A DNA stretch of 64,000 bases, from NCBI RefSeq assembly GCF_009932725.1, contig NZ_BLJU01000001.1, positions 186,001 to 250,000 on the forward strand, given 5' to 3'. This stretch comes from Pseudomonas yangonensis (GTDB lineage: Bacteria; Pseudomonadota; Gammaproteobacteria; Pseudomonadales; Pseudomonadaceae). This document shows, piece by piece, positions 1 through 9,539 of this stretch. The translations under genes were made by a program, and so were the position numbers. Each line of letters begins with the position of its first letter. Position 1 is the stretch's first letter. The notes under the pieces were generated by a model. It did not search any database and was not told where the DNA came from. It saw nothing but the letters and a program-made list of their open reading frames with translations.

Positions 1-1083
1 GGCGCCGGCGATGGGGTACTGGCACTGGCTCAGGGCACGCCCTTGCTGCTCGATGGCGACAGCGGCCTGCTGCGCGTCGCCCCGGATGCGGCCGAACGCG
101 ACCAGGCGCTGCATGAGCGCGAGGTGGCGCAGAAGCGTCAGGAGCAGGCGCATGCCCGGCGTTTCGAGGCGGCGCAGACCCGTGACGGTGTGCGCGTGGA
201 AGTCGCGGCCAATATCGGTGCCAGTGGCGAAACCAGCGAGGCGGTGGAGCTGGGCGCCGATGCAGTGGGCCTGCTGCGCACCGAACTGGTGTTCATGGAG
301 CACGCCCAGGCGCCGGACCAGGCTGCGCAGGAACACGAGTACCGGCGCGTGCTCGATGCGCTGGCCGGCCGCCCGCTGGTGGTGCGCACCCTGGATGTCG
401 GCGGTGACAAGCCGCTACCGTACTGGCCGATGCCGGCCGAGGAGAATCCCTTTCTCGGTGTGCGCGGCATTCGCCTGAGCCTGCAGCGCCCGGAGATTCT
501 CGAAACCCAGTTGCGCGCCTTGCTCGCCTCGGCCGATGGGCGCCCGCTGCGCATCATGTTCCCCATGGTTGGCTCGGTGGAGGAGTGGCGCGCGGCGCGG
601 GACCTGGTGCAGCGCCTGCGCGAGGAGGTCGAGGTGCGCGATCTGCAGGTCGGCATCATGGTCGAGGTACCTTCGGCGGCACTGCTGGCCCCGGTGCTGG
701 CGCGCGAAGTGGACTTCTTCAGCATCGGCACCAACGATCTGACGCAGTACTGCCTGGCCATCGACCGCGGTCACCCGCAGCTCTCGGCCCAGGCCGACGG
801 CCTGCACCCGGCGGTGCTGCGCCTGATCGAGATGACCGTGAGCGCTGCCCATGCCCAGGGCAAGTGGGTCGGTGTCTGCGGCGAACTGGCCAGTGACCGC
901 CTGGCCGTGCCGCTGCTGGTCGGCCTCGGCGTGGACGAATTGAGCGTAACGCCGCGTTCGATGGCGTTGGTCAAGGCACGCGTGCGCGAGCTGAACAGCC
1001 GCCAGGCGCGAACCCTGGCCGACCGCGCCCTGACCCTGGACAGCGCCAGCGCGGTGCGCGCGCTGGTCGCGGAGATGCACTGA
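1..1083 (+). CDS. fruB: FruB, multiphosphoryl transfer protein of the fructose PTS (3' part only)
   Basis: This is the C-terminal part of a phosphoenolpyruvate-dependent phosphotransferase fused to HPr and EIIA modules; the reading frame is open from the first base, so the start lies outside the window. What is visible is the enzyme I part: the end of the swivelling domain, then the PEP-binding barrel with GLLRTELVFM, RTLDVGGDKPLPYW, NPFLGVRGIR and the active-site cysteine in GVCGELASD. The phosphorylated histidines lie upstream and cannot be seen. It passes phosphate from PEP towards FruA. The stop overlaps the fruK start (TGATG), and the order fruB-fruK-fruA is the usual Pseudomonas fructose operon, which supports this call over a general PtsI or PtsP. 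Confidence 0.93.
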   Translation, partial: GAGDGVLALAQGTPLLLDGDSGLLRVAPDAAERDQALHEREVAQKRQEQAHARRFEAAQTRDGVRVEVAANIGASGETSEAVELGADAVGLLRTELVFMEHAQAPDQAAQEHEYRRVLDALAGRPLVVRTLDVGGDKPLPYWPMPAEENPFLGVRGIRLSLQRPEILETQLRALLASADGRPLRIMFPMVGSVEEWRAARDLVQRLREEVEVRDLQVGIMVEVPSAALLAPVLAREVDFFSIGTNDLTQYCLAIDRGHPQLSAQADGLHPAVLRLIEMTVSAAHAQGKWVGVCGELASDRLAVPLLVGLGVDELSVTPRSMALVKARVRELNSRQARTLADRALTLDSASAVRALVAEMH

Positions 1084-2003
1084 TGGCCCGGATTCTGACC
1101 CTGACCCTGAACCCGGCGCTGGACCTGACGCTGCGCCTGGATCGCCTGCAGCCCGGTGCGATCAATCGCTGCCATGAACTGCGCAGTCACGCTGCCGGCA
1201 AGGGCTTGAACGTGGCCCAGGTGCTGGCCGATCTGGGCCACAGCCTGAGCGTCGGTGGCTTTCTCGGGCGCGCCAATGCCGCGCCGTTCGAAAGCCTGAT
1301 GCACAAGCGCGGTTTTCACGACCTGTTCGTCCGGGTGCCGGGCGAGACGCGCAGCAATATCAAGTTGGCCGAAACCGATGGTCGCATCACCGACCTCAAT
1401 GGCCCCGGCCCGCAGGTCGAGGTCGAGCATCTGCAACGCCTGCAGGATGACCTGCAGCCGCTGTTGGCCGGGCATGACGCCGTGGTGGTCGCCGGCAGTC
1501 TGCCGCGTGGCGTGACGCCGCAATGGTTCGCCGGCTTGCTGCGGTGGATCAAGGCCAGCGGCGTGCCGCTGGCGGTGGACACCAGCGGTGCAGCCCTGCA
1601 GGCGGCCCTGGGCGTCGCGCCCTGGCTGATCAAACCCAACGAGGAAGAACTGGCCGAGGTCTGCGGCAGCGATCTATCCGCCGCCGTGCAGGGCCTGCGC
1701 GCACAGGGCATCGAGCACGTGCTGCTGTCGCGCGGCGCGCAAGGCGTCGACTGGCATGGCCCTGGTCTCGCCCTGCGCGCCGTTCCGCCACGCGTCGAGG
1801 TGGCCAGCACGGTCGGTGCCGGCGACTCACTGCTGGCGGCCAGCCTGCATGGCCTGCTCGAGGGCTGGCCGGCCGAACGCACCTTGCGCCTGGCCACCGC
1901 GGTGGCGGCGCAGGCGGTCACCCAGATCGGCTTCGGTATCCATGATCGCGAGCAACTGGCCCGTCTCGAGGCGGCCGTGCAACTGCACCCCATAGAAGAA
2001 TAA
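1083..2003 (+). CDS. fruK: 1-phosphofructokinase FruK
   Basis: The product (306 aa) is a PfkB-family sugar kinase that turns fructose 1-phosphate, made by the PTS, into fructose 1,6-bisphosphate in the cytoplasm. The N-terminus ILTLTLNPALDLTL, the middle motif AAGKGLNVAQVLADLG and the C-terminal catalytic signature TVGAGDSLLAA (Asp as general base) are typical of FruK rather than of ribokinase. Length is normal. The start ATG overlaps the fruB stop, so translation is probably coupled, and fruA begins 12 bases after its stop. Confidence 0.96.
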   Translation: MARILTLTLNPALDLTLRLDRLQPGAINRCHELRSHAAGKGLNVAQVLADLGHSLSVGGFLGRANAAPFESLMHKRGFHDLFVRVPGETRSNIKLAETDGRITDLNGPGPQVEVEHLQRLQDDLQPLLAGHDAVVVAGSLPRGVTPQWFAGLLRWIKASGVPLAVDTSGAALQAALGVAPWLIKPNEEELAEVCGSDLSAAVQGLRAQGIEHVLLSRGAQGVDWHGPGLALRAVPPRVEVASTVGAGDSLLAASLHGLLEGWPAERTLRLATAVAAQAVTQIGFGIHDREQLARLEAAVQLHPIEE

Positions 2004-2015
2004 GAGGCACCTACC

Positions 2016-3746
2016 ATGAATCTGCTGATCGTCACTGCCTGTCCCAATGGCCAGGTCACCAGCGTACTGTGTTCGCGCCTCCTGCAAGCGGCCGCCGAGC
2101 GCCTGGGCTGGCAAACCCGGGTCGAAGTCCATGACGCCCGCGCCATCGGTTCACCGCTCAGCGAAGCCGAGATTGCCGCCGCCGACTGGGTGCTGGTGGT
2201 CAAGACCGGCGAGCTGCCGCTTGGCCGTTTTGCCGGCAAGCGGCTGCTGCTGGCCACGCCGGCCGAGGCCCTGGCCGACCCACAACGCTTTCTGCGTGAG
2301 GCCGCCGAGCGTGCTCAGCCCTATGTTGAAAACGCCGTACCTGAAGCCGGTGGCCGCCGTCGGCTGGTCGCCATCACTGCCTGCCCGACCGGCGTGGCCC
2401 ACACCTTCATGGCCGCCGAGTCGCTGCAGCAGGCGGCGCAGCGCATGGACATCGAACTGCAAGTGGAAACCCGTGGCTCGGTGGGCGCGCGCAACCTGCT
2501 CGACGAGGCCGCCATCGCTGCGGCCGATGCGGTGCTGCTGGCCGCCGACATCGAGGTGGACACCAGTCGCTTCGCCGGCAAGAAGGTGTATCGCTGCGGC
2601 ACCGGGGTGGCACTGAAACAACCGCAGCAGACGCTGGAGCGGGCCCTGAGCGAGGCGCGGCCATTGGCCGAAGCGGCAGTGCCTGCCGAGGGCAAGACGG
2701 CGGCCAGGAGTGGCGAAAAGAGTGGTCCCTACAAGCACCTGCTGACCGGCGTTTCCTACATGCTGCCGATGGTGGTGGCCGGCGGTCTGCTGATCGCCCT
2801 GTCGTTCGTCTTCGGCATCGAGGCATTCAAGGAAGAGGGCACCTTCGCCGCCGCATTGATGCAGATTGGCGGTGAGGCCGCATTCAAGCTGATGGTGCCG
2901 GTGCTGGCCGGTTACATCGCCTACTCCATTGCCGACCGCCCCGGTCTGGCGCCGGGGATGATCGGCGGACTGCTGGCCAGCTCGCTGGGGGCGGGCTTTA
3001 TCGGCGGTATCGTCGCCGGTTTCCTCGCTGGTTACTCGGCCAAGGCGTTGGCGCAGTGGGTGCGCCTGCCGGCCAGTGTCGAGGCGCTCAAGCCGATCCT
3101 GATCATTCCGCTGCTGGCCAGCCTGTTCACCGGGCTGGTGATGATCTATCTGGTCGGTACTCCGGTGGCCGGCATGCTGCAGTCGCTGACCACCTTCCTC
3201 GACGGCATGGGCAGCACCAATGCCATCCTGCTTGGCGTGCTGCTCGGCGGCATGATGTGCGTCGATCTCGGCGGGCCGATCAACAAGGCGGCCTATGCCT
3301 TCTCGGTCGGCCTGCTGGCCTCGAGCAGCTATGCGCCGATGGCCGCGACCATGGCCGCCGGCATGGTGCCGCCCATCGGCATGGCCATCGCCACCGTGCT
3401 GGCGCGGCGCAAGTTCGCCGACAGCGAGCGCCAGGCCGGCAAGGCCGCCGGGGTGCTGGGCTTGTGCTTCATCTCCGAGGGTGCGATCCCCTTTGCAGCC
3501 AAGGACCCGCTGCGGGTGATCCCGGCGAGCATCGCCGGCGGCGCGCTGACCGGTGCCCTGTCGATGTATTTCGGCTGCAAGCTGATGGCGCCGCACGGCG
3601 GGCTGTTCGTCCTGCTGATCCCCAATGCGATCAATCACGCGCTGCTGTATCTGCTGGCCATCGTCGCCGGCAGCCTGGTCACTGGCGTGCTCTATGCGCT
3701 GATCAAGCAGGGCGAGGCGCAACCGATGGCGGTCGAGGCAGGCTAG
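2016..3746 (+). CDS. fruA: Fructose PTS permease, EIIBC component FruA
   Basis: This inner-membrane permease (576 aa) imports fructose and phosphorylates it to fructose 1-phosphate. It begins with two IIB-like modules: a first one around residues 1-105 with ACPNGQ (Cys9) and a second around 115-210 with TACPTGVAHTFM, whose Cys123 is the expected phosphorylated residue. A basic linker follows, then the IIC membrane domain with many hydrophobic segments and the motif GGPINKAAYAF. Such a duplicated B'-B-C layout is known for FruA of gamma-proteobacteria. The start is preceded by GAGG about nine bases upstream. No clear terminator follows in the 147 bases before the next gene. Confidence 0.95.
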   Translation: MNLLIVTACPNGQVTSVLCSRLLQAAAERLGWQTRVEVHDARAIGSPLSEAEIAAADWVLVVKTGELPLGRFAGKRLLLATPAEALADPQRFLREAAERAQPYVENAVPEAGGRRRLVAITACPTGVAHTFMAAESLQQAAQRMDIELQVETRGSVGARNLLDEAAIAAADAVLLAADIEVDTSRFAGKKVYRCGTGVALKQPQQTLERALSEARPLAEAAVPAEGKTAARSGEKSGPYKHLLTGVSYMLPMVVAGGLLIALSFVFGIEAFKEEGTFAAALMQIGGEAAFKLMVPVLAGYIAYSIADRPGLAPGMIGGLLASSLGAGFIGGIVAGFLAGYSAKALAQWVRLPASVEALKPILIIPLLASLFTGLVMIYLVGTPVAGMLQSLTTFLDGMGSTNAILLGVLLGGMMCVDLGGPINKAAYAFSVGLLASSSYAPMAATMAAGMVPPIGMAIATVLARRKFADSERQAGKAAGVLGLCFISEGAIPFAAKDPLRVIPASIAGGALTGALSMYFGCKLMAPHGGLFVLLIPNAINHALLYLLAIVAGSLVTGVLYALIKQGEAQPMAVEAG

Positions 3747-3893
3747 GCGCAGGTTTCTGCAGCTCGGTTACACTGGGTTGAACGGCGTCTGGCCAGTGGG
3801 AGTCCGTAGTGTGTTCCGGGCGACGATTCGCTGCGTCGGATCACCGCAGGCTTACCGCCACAGTCGCCCTCATAAAGAAAGGACCCTTTGCAG

Positions 3894-6074
3894 ATGACCC
3901 AAGCTCTCGCGCATCGCTGGCGCTTCTTCCGTGCCGGCGGTTTCGATCAGGTACAGCTGGAAACTCCCGCCGATCTCGCCGCCCTGCGCAACCTGGACCA
4001 GAAACTCTGGGCCAGCCTGGCCTGCCCGGTGAACAACCTGGAGCTGGACCGGCGCATGCTGCAGTACATCGACCTGAACAACGACGGACGTATCCGTGCG
4101 CCGGAAATTCTCGATGTGGTGGACTGGACTCTGGCGCGTCTGCGTGACCCCGCCGTGCTGTTTGAAGGCGGCCCGCTGCAGCTGGCCTCGCTCACCGACG
4201 ATGCCGTGGGCGAGCGCCTGCGGCTGGCTGCGCAGCGCCTGCTCGGCGTGCTCGGGCGGCCCGACGGCGACAGCCTGACGCCGGCCGATACCGCCGAACT
4301 GGTGAAGCTGTTCCCGCCGCATGAGCCCAACGGCGACGGCCTGGTGCCGGCGACCCTGACCGACGACGTCGCGCTCAAGGCGGCCATCGCCGACATCATC
4401 GCCGCGCTCGGCGCACAGAGCGACCGCAGCGGTGAACCGGCCATCGGCGTCGAGCAGATCACTGCCTTCTTTGATCAGGCGCGTCAGCTGCATGCCTGGC
4501 ATGCGCGCGCGGCCGAGCAGGGCTTGGATGTGTTCGGTGAAGGTACCGTGGCGGCGGTCGAGGCGCTGAGTGCGGTGCGCGGCAAGATCGATGACTATTT
4601 CACCCGCGTGGCCATGGCCGAGTTCGACCCGCGCGCGGCGGCGCTGATGAACGCTCAGGAAGAAGAGCTGGTGCGTCTGGCCTCGCTGTCGCTGGCCGAT
4701 GCCGGCGAGGTGGCCGGCCTGCCGCTGGCGGTTGTGCAGCATGGCGACGAGCTGCCGCTGAGCAAGGGCCTCAACCCGGCCTGGCAGCGTGCCATCGACG
4801 AATTCCGCCAGCGTGTGGTGGTGCCGGTCTACGGCGAACAGGACAGCCTGTCGCACGAGCAGTGGCAACATCTGGTCGCGCTGTGCAGCAACTACCTGGC
4901 CTGGCGCGCCGAGACACCCAAAGTGGCGATTGCCGAGGTGCTGGAGCGCGGCCGCATCCTCGAACTGGTGGAGCAGGGCGCCGAGGCGCGCCTGCTGGCG
5001 CTGGTGGAGGAAGACAAGACCGTGGCCGAGGCCGCAGACGGCCTGGTCGAGCTGGACAAGCTGATCCGCCTGCGCCATGGCCTGGTCACGTTGCTGCGTA
5101 ACTTCGTGTCCTTCCAGGCCTTCTATTCGCGCCATGAGAAAGCCGTTTTCCAGGCCGGCGTGCTGTATATCGACGGCAAGAGCTGCGAGCTGGTGGTCGA
5201 GGTCGACAACGTCGAGGCGCATGCCAAGATCGCAGCGGCCAGCGACTGCTTCCTGCTCTACTGCGCCTGCACGCGCCGTGGCCAGCCGGTGCGCGGCAAG
5301 GAGACGCTGAATATCGTGGTGGCAGTGACCGCCGGCAGCGAGGGCGACCTGCAGGCCGGTCGCCACGGTCTGTTCTACGATCGCGACGGCAACGACTGGG
5401 ATGCCACCGTGGTCAAGGTGGTGCAGAACGCGATCAGCATCCGTGAGGCGTTCTGGTCGCCGTATCGACGGGTTTCCAAGCTGGTCTCCGATCAGGTGCA
5501 GAAGCTGGCGGCCAGCCGCGACGCCGATGTGGTCAACAAGACTGTGGCCAAGGTCGGCGAAACCGGCGCCGCGCCGGCAGCGACCCCGGCACCGGCGTTC
5601 GACATCGCCAAGTTCGCCGGCATCTTTGCCGCCATCGGCCTCGCCGTCGGCGCTCTGGGCACGGCGCTGGCCGCGGTGGTCACGGGGATTCTGTCGCTGG
5701 TCTGGTGGCAGATCCCGCTGCTGTTTCTCTGCGTGCTGTTGGCCATCTCCGGCCCGGCCATGCTGCTGGCCTGGTTCAAGCTGCGTCGGCGCAGCCTGGG
5801 GCCGATTCTCGACGGCAACGGCTGGGCGGTGAATGCCCAGGCGCGCATCAGCATTCCCTTCGGCACTGCGCTGACGCAGATGGCGGAACTGCCCAAGGGC
5901 AGCGACCGCGCGCTGCGCGACCCCTATGCCAACAAGCCGGTGCTGTGGCCCTGGATCATCGCCCTGCTGCTGGCGCTGGGGCTGGGCTACTACGCCTGGA
6001 GCAATGGCGCGTTCAGCCCGGAGCCGCAGGTGCCGGCTGAGGCAGTGGCGCCTGTTCAGGACGCCGCCGGCTAG
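3894..6074 (+). CDS. Unrecognised large membrane protein with EF-hand-like loop
   Basis: I do not recognise the family. The product (726 aa) has a long soluble N-terminal part, then a helical hairpin of very hydrophobic segments near residues 573-630 and a last membrane segment near 681-702 ending in a Pro/Ala-rich tail. Residues 60-71 read DLNNDGRIRAPE, a full match to a calcium-binding EF-hand loop (D-x-N-x-D-G-x-I-x-x-x-E). Weaker Asp/Gly-rich loops follow (EPNGDGLVPA, DRSGEPAIG, YDRDGNDWD). No signal peptide is seen. The ATG at 3894 is preferred over an in-frame TTG six bases upstream because AAAGGA sits about ten bases before it. It stands alone between the fru operon and a sirtuin; composition matches the neighbours. 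Confidence 0.85.
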   Translation: MTQALAHRWRFFRAGGFDQVQLETPADLAALRNLDQKLWASLACPVNNLELDRRMLQYIDLNNDGRIRAPEILDVVDWTLARLRDPAVLFEGGPLQLASLTDDAVGERLRLAAQRLLGVLGRPDGDSLTPADTAELVKLFPPHEPNGDGLVPATLTDDVALKAAIADIIAALGAQSDRSGEPAIGVEQITAFFDQARQLHAWHARAAEQGLDVFGEGTVAAVEALSAVRGKIDDYFTRVAMAEFDPRAAALMNAQEEELVRLASLSLADAGEVAGLPLAVVQHGDELPLSKGLNPAWQRAIDEFRQRVVVPVYGEQDSLSHEQWQHLVALCSNYLAWRAETPKVAIAEVLERGRILELVEQGAEARLLALVEEDKTVAEAADGLVELDKLIRLRHGLVTLLRNFVSFQAFYSRHEKAVFQAGVLYIDGKSCELVVEVDNVEAHAKIAAASDCFLLYCACTRRGQPVRGKETLNIVVAVTAGSEGDLQAGRHGLFYDRDGNDWDATVVKVVQNAISIREAFWSPYRRVSKLVSDQVQKLAASRDADVVNKTVAKVGETGAAPAATPAPAFDIAKFAGIFAAIGLAVGALGTALAAVVTGILSLVWWQIPLLFLCVLLAISGPAMLLAWFKLRRRSLGPILDGNGWAVNAQARISIPFGTALTQMAELPKGSDRALRDPYANKPVLWPWIIALLLALGLGYYAWSNGAFSPEPQVPAEAVAPVQDAAG

Positions 6075-6101
6075 CGGGTACTGCCTGGCGTCGGGCTCTT
6101 T

Positions 6102-6152
6102 GTAGGAGCGGCTTCAGCCGCGAAAGCTGTTCGCGGCTGAAGCCGCTCCTAC
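6102..6152. repeat. REP palindrome of the GTAGGAGCGGCTTCAGCC type
   Basis: A long, almost perfect inverted repeat: GTAGGAGCGGCTTCAGCCGC, a short loop, then its reverse complement ending in GCTCCTAC. Such paired extragenic palindromes are common in Pseudomonas and may help to end transcription or stabilise mRNA. Here it lies between the convergent ends of the EF-hand-like gene and the sirtuin gene. A weaker relative is at 49686-49751. Confidence 0.85.
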
Positions 6153-6214
6153 GGTTTGGAATGCTTGGTCGGCCAGCCATTTGTTATTGGCGGGTTTCAT
6201 CCGCCCGTTCTCTC

Positions 6215-6922
6215 TCAACCCGCCAACAGCTCCGCCACCCAGCGCGGCAGCTGTTCGGTAGCCGGGCCATAGCGTTTCTCGGCGAACAGTGAATGGCCCT
6301 GGCTCGGCTCCAGGTTGATCTCCAGCGTATGCGCGCCGGCCCGGCGCGCCTGTTCGACGAAACCCGCCGCCGGGTAGACGTGCCCGGAGGTGCCGATGCT
6401 GACGAACAGCTCGCACTGCTCCAGCGCGTCGTAGATGCGCTCCATGTGATAGGGCATCTCGCCGAACCAGACGATATCCGGACGCAAGGTGCCGACCAGG
6501 CCGCAGCAGGCGCACGCCTGGCCGACCGGCATGTCCTCCTGTAGCGGGAAACGCTGCTGGCTGTTGCTGCACAGCATCGACTGCAATTCGCCATGCATGT
6601 GCAGCAGGTTCCTGGAGCCGGCGCGCTCGTGCAGGTTGTCGACGTTCTGCGTGACCAGCAGGAAATCGCCCTGCCAGGCTGCTTCCAGCTCGGCCAGGGC
6701 CAGATGCCCGGCGTTCGGCGCGATGGCCGGATCGAGCAGCTGGGCGCGGCGCATGTCGTAGAAGCGCTGCACCAGTGCCGGGTCGCGGGCGAAGCCTTCG
6801 GGAGTGGCCACCTCTTCGATGCGGTGGTCTTCCCACAGGCCGTCGGAAGCTCGGAAGGTGCGGATGCCGCTCTCGGCGGAAATACCGGCGCCGGTAAGGA
6901 TGACGATGTTCGGGTGGGCCAT
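6215..6922 (-). CDS. cobB: CobB-type sirtuin, NAD-dependent protein deacylase
   Basis: The product (235 aa) removes acyl groups from lysines using NAD. It shows the NAD-binding motif LTGAGISAESGIRTFR, TQNVDNLHERAG and the catalytic His110 in HMHGEL, then IGTSGHVYPAAGF and LNLEPSQ. Tyr55 and Arg58 (FYDMRR) are the pair that marks class III (SIRT5-like) sirtuins, so succinyl or malonyl lysine is a likely substrate besides acetyl-lysine. The cysteines (C118, C137, C139, C140) resemble enterobacterial CobB. The ATG at 6922 is chosen because GGAG lies just upstream; a longer frame upstream adds 31 residues without family character. Confidence 0.92.
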   Translation of the reverse strand: MAHPNIVILTGAGISAESGIRTFRASDGLWEDHRIEEVATPEGFARDPALVQRFYDMRRAQLLDPAIAPNAGHLALAELEAAWQGDFLLVTQNVDNLHERAGSRNLLHMHGELQSMLCSNSQQRFPLQEDMPVGQACACCGLVGTLRPDIVWFGEMPYHMERIYDALEQCELFVSIGTSGHVYPAAGFVEQARRAGAHTLEINLEPSQGHSLFAEKRYGPATEQLPRWVAELLAG

Positions 6923-7101
6923 TGGCGCTCCAGGGCAGATCGGCTCAGACGCCACTTTATGCCAACACCCGCGGCTTGTGGGAGGGCGCTGCGCGCTATC
7001 CGTCATACACCTCACCGCAGAATCGCTGAACTCTCTCCCTCACTGCGCATCCACAGATCACGGCCCCAGTTTCGATGGGGCAGTGGTTCGGGGAGCGAGC
7101 A

Positions 7102-9516
7102 ATGACTGATAACAACAAGGCGCAGCCGCTGCGCATCACGCTGACGGCCTGGGTGGCTGGCGTTCTGGGTGCGTTACTGGCGCTCGGCGGCGCCTATCTG
7201 CTGTGGCTGGGCGGGTCCTGGTACTACCTGCTGGCCGGGCTTGGCCTGCTGCTGGTAGGCGTGCTGATTCATCGAGGCCAGCGTGCTGCCCTTTGGCTGT
7301 ACGCTCTGGTGCTGCTGGCGAGCCTGGCCTGGACGGTGTACGAGGTGCGCTTCGACTGGTGGCAGATGGCACCGCGTATCGACCTGTGGTGCGTACTCGG
7401 TCTCTGGCTGCTGCTGCCATGGATCAACCGGCATATCGCCCCCGGACAGCCCTGGCGCGACGGCGCCAGCGCGGTACTCGGAATCGGCCTGTTGCTGGGC
7501 GCGGGCATGGCAGTTTATTCGCTGACGCAGGACTATCATCGTCTGCCCGGTCATTTCGACGAGGCGCGCATGGCGGCCGCTGACGTGGCACCGAACCGCT
7601 GGGCCAACGAATGGCGGGCCTATGGTGGCTCCGCGCGCGGCGATCGCTACGCCAGCGCCGAGCAGATCACCCCGGCCAATGTCGGAAAGCTGAAGAAAGC
7701 CTGGGAATTTCACACCGGCGACCTGCCCGGCGAGGGCGACCCCGGCGAGATCACCAATCAGGTGACGCCGCTGAAGATCGGCGATAACCTGTTCATCTGC
7801 ACGCCGCACAGCATCGCCATCGCGGTGGACGCCGATACCGGTGAGGAGCGCTGGCGCTTCGACCCGGCGATCAACCGCCAGGCCGAGTATTACCAGCACA
7901 TGACCTGCCGCGGCCTGGCCTTTCACGATGCGGCTGCTTACGCCGGCCCGCTGATCGCGGCGCGTGATGACGCGCTGCCGGAACTGCCGCCGCAGGCGCC
8001 GCCACGTTGCACCCAGCGCCTGTTCCTGCCCACCAACGATGCCACGCTGTACGCGCTCGACCTGAGTGACGGCAAGCCCTGCGAAGACTTCGGCGAGGGC
8101 GGTATGGTCGATCTCAAGGTGGGACTGGGCGACGACGCGCTGGGCGTTTACCTGCCGACCTCGCCACCGGTGGTGACCGAGAAACTGGTCATCGTCGGCG
8201 GTTCGATCACCGATAACGGTTCGGTGGATTCGCCTGGAGGTGTCATCCGCGCCTACGACGTACGCAGCGGCGAGCTGGTGTGGAACTTCGACCCTGGCCG
8301 TCCCGATGCCACTGAGCCGTTGCCTGCCGGCGAGACCTATGTGCGCAGCACGCCGAACTCCTGGACCATCGCCACGGCGGACGAGGCGCTGGGGCTGGTG
8401 TACATCCCCATGGGCAACCAGACGCCCGACCAGTGGGGCGTGCAGCGCAGCCCCGAGGCCGAGCGTTTCACCGCGGCGCTGGTGGCGCTGGATCTGGCTA
8501 CCGGGCAGGTTCGCTGGGAGTTCCGCACGGTCAACCATGACCTGTGGGATCGCGACCTGCCATCGCAGCCCACCCTCGTGGATGTCGAAGGCCCTGACGG
8601 GCCGGTGCCGGCGATCATCCAGGCGACCAAGCGCGGCGACCTGTACGTGCTGGATCGGCGCAGTGGCGAGCCCATTGTGCCGGTCAACCAGCTGCAGGTT
8701 CCGCAGGGAACGGTGGAGGGCGACTTCGCCGCACCGACCCAACCGGTCTCGGCGCTGACCTATGCGCCCGAGGAGCCGTTGTACGAGCGCGACATGTGGG
8801 GCGGGACACCGTTCGATCAACTGGCGTGCCGCATCCAGTTCCACCGTCTGCGTTACGAGGGCGACTTCACTCCGCCTTCGGAGCAGGGTTCGCTGATCTA
8901 TCCGGGTAACGTCGGCGTGTTCAACTGGCCCTCGGTGGCGGTCGATCCGCAGCGGCAGATCCTGTTCGGCGCGCCAAACTATCTGGCCTTCGTCTCGCGC
9001 CTGGTCAAACGCGAGGGCGGCGAGCAGGCCGGTACCGGTGGCAGCGAGCGCGGCCTGCAGCCCAACCTCGGTGCGCCCTACATGGTCAGCCTGGAACCCT
9101 TCCTGTCACCGCTGGGGCTGCCTTGCCAGGCGCCGCCATGGGGCTATGTCACAGCGGTCGACCTGCGCAGCATGGAGAAGGTCTGGCAGCACAAGAACGG
9201 TACCAGCCGCGACAGTGCGCCGCTGGGTATTCCCCTGACCGTCGGTGTGCCGAACCTCGGTGGCCCGCTGATCACCGCCAGCGGCCTGAGCTTTCTCAGC
9301 GGCACCCTGGACTACTACCTGCGTGCCTACGACATGCGCACCGGCGAGGAGCTGTGGAAGGACAGGTTGCCGGCAGGCGGCCAGGCCACGCCGATTAGCT
9401 ACGTCTCGGAAAAGACCGGCAAGCAATACGTGGTGGTGATGGCCGGCGGGCACGGCTCGTTCGGCACGCGCATGGGCGACTCGCTGGTCGCCTGGACGCT
9501 GGAGGAAGATGAATAA
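7102..9516 (+). CDS. gcd: Membrane-bound PQQ-dependent glucose dehydrogenase
   Basis: This enzyme (804 aa) oxidises glucose to gluconolactone at the periplasmic face and passes electrons to ubiquinone. The first ~140 residues hold about five membrane helices (for example WVAGVLGALLALGGAYLLWL), and the rest is an eight-bladed PQQ propeller with NEWRAYGGSARGDRY, NHDLWDRDLPSQP, WGGTPFDQLACR and GGPLITASGLSFLSGTLDYY. Length and layout fit Gcd; the related quinate/shikimate dehydrogenase is the main alternative and cannot be fully excluded by eye. The ATG at 7102 has GGGGAG upstream and is preferred over an in-frame ATG at 7075. It stands alone, and its likely terminator stem is interrupted by the element at 9540-9743. 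Confidence 0.9.
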   Translation: MTDNNKAQPLRITLTAWVAGVLGALLALGGAYLLWLGGSWYYLLAGLGLLLVGVLIHRGQRAALWLYALVLLASLAWTVYEVRFDWWQMAPRIDLWCVLGLWLLLPWINRHIAPGQPWRDGASAVLGIGLLLGAGMAVYSLTQDYHRLPGHFDEARMAAADVAPNRWANEWRAYGGSARGDRYASAEQITPANVGKLKKAWEFHTGDLPGEGDPGEITNQVTPLKIGDNLFICTPHSIAIAVDADTGEERWRFDPAINRQAEYYQHMTCRGLAFHDAAAYAGPLIAARDDALPELPPQAPPRCTQRLFLPTNDATLYALDLSDGKPCEDFGEGGMVDLKVGLGDDALGVYLPTSPPVVTEKLVIVGGSITDNGSVDSPGGVIRAYDVRSGELVWNFDPGRPDATEPLPAGETYVRSTPNSWTIATADEALGLVYIPMGNQTPDQWGVQRSPEAERFTAALVALDLATGQVRWEFRTVNHDLWDRDLPSQPTLVDVEGPDGPVPAIIQATKRGDLYVLDRRSGEPIVPVNQLQVPQGTVEGDFAAPTQPVSALTYAPEEPLYERDMWGGTPFDQLACRIQFHRLRYEGDFTPPSEQGSLIYPGNVGVFNWPSVAVDPQRQILFGAPNYLAFVSRLVKREGGEQAGTGGSERGLQPNLGAPYMVSLEPFLSPLGLPCQAPPWGYVTAVDLRSMEKVWQHKNGTSRDSAPLGIPLTVGVPNLGGPLITASGLSFLSGTLDYYLRAYDMRTGEELWKDRLPAGGQATPISYVSEKTGKQYVVVMAGGHGSFGTRMGDSLVAWTLEEDE

Positions 9517-9539
9517 ACGGCACGAGGCCCGCGGAGCGG

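Noticed and set aside
6215..7015. Longer start for the sirtuin gene
   Set aside because: The extra 31 residues do not resemble sirtuin N-termini, and the ATG at 6922 has GGAG directly upstream and begins the Rossmann fold as expected.
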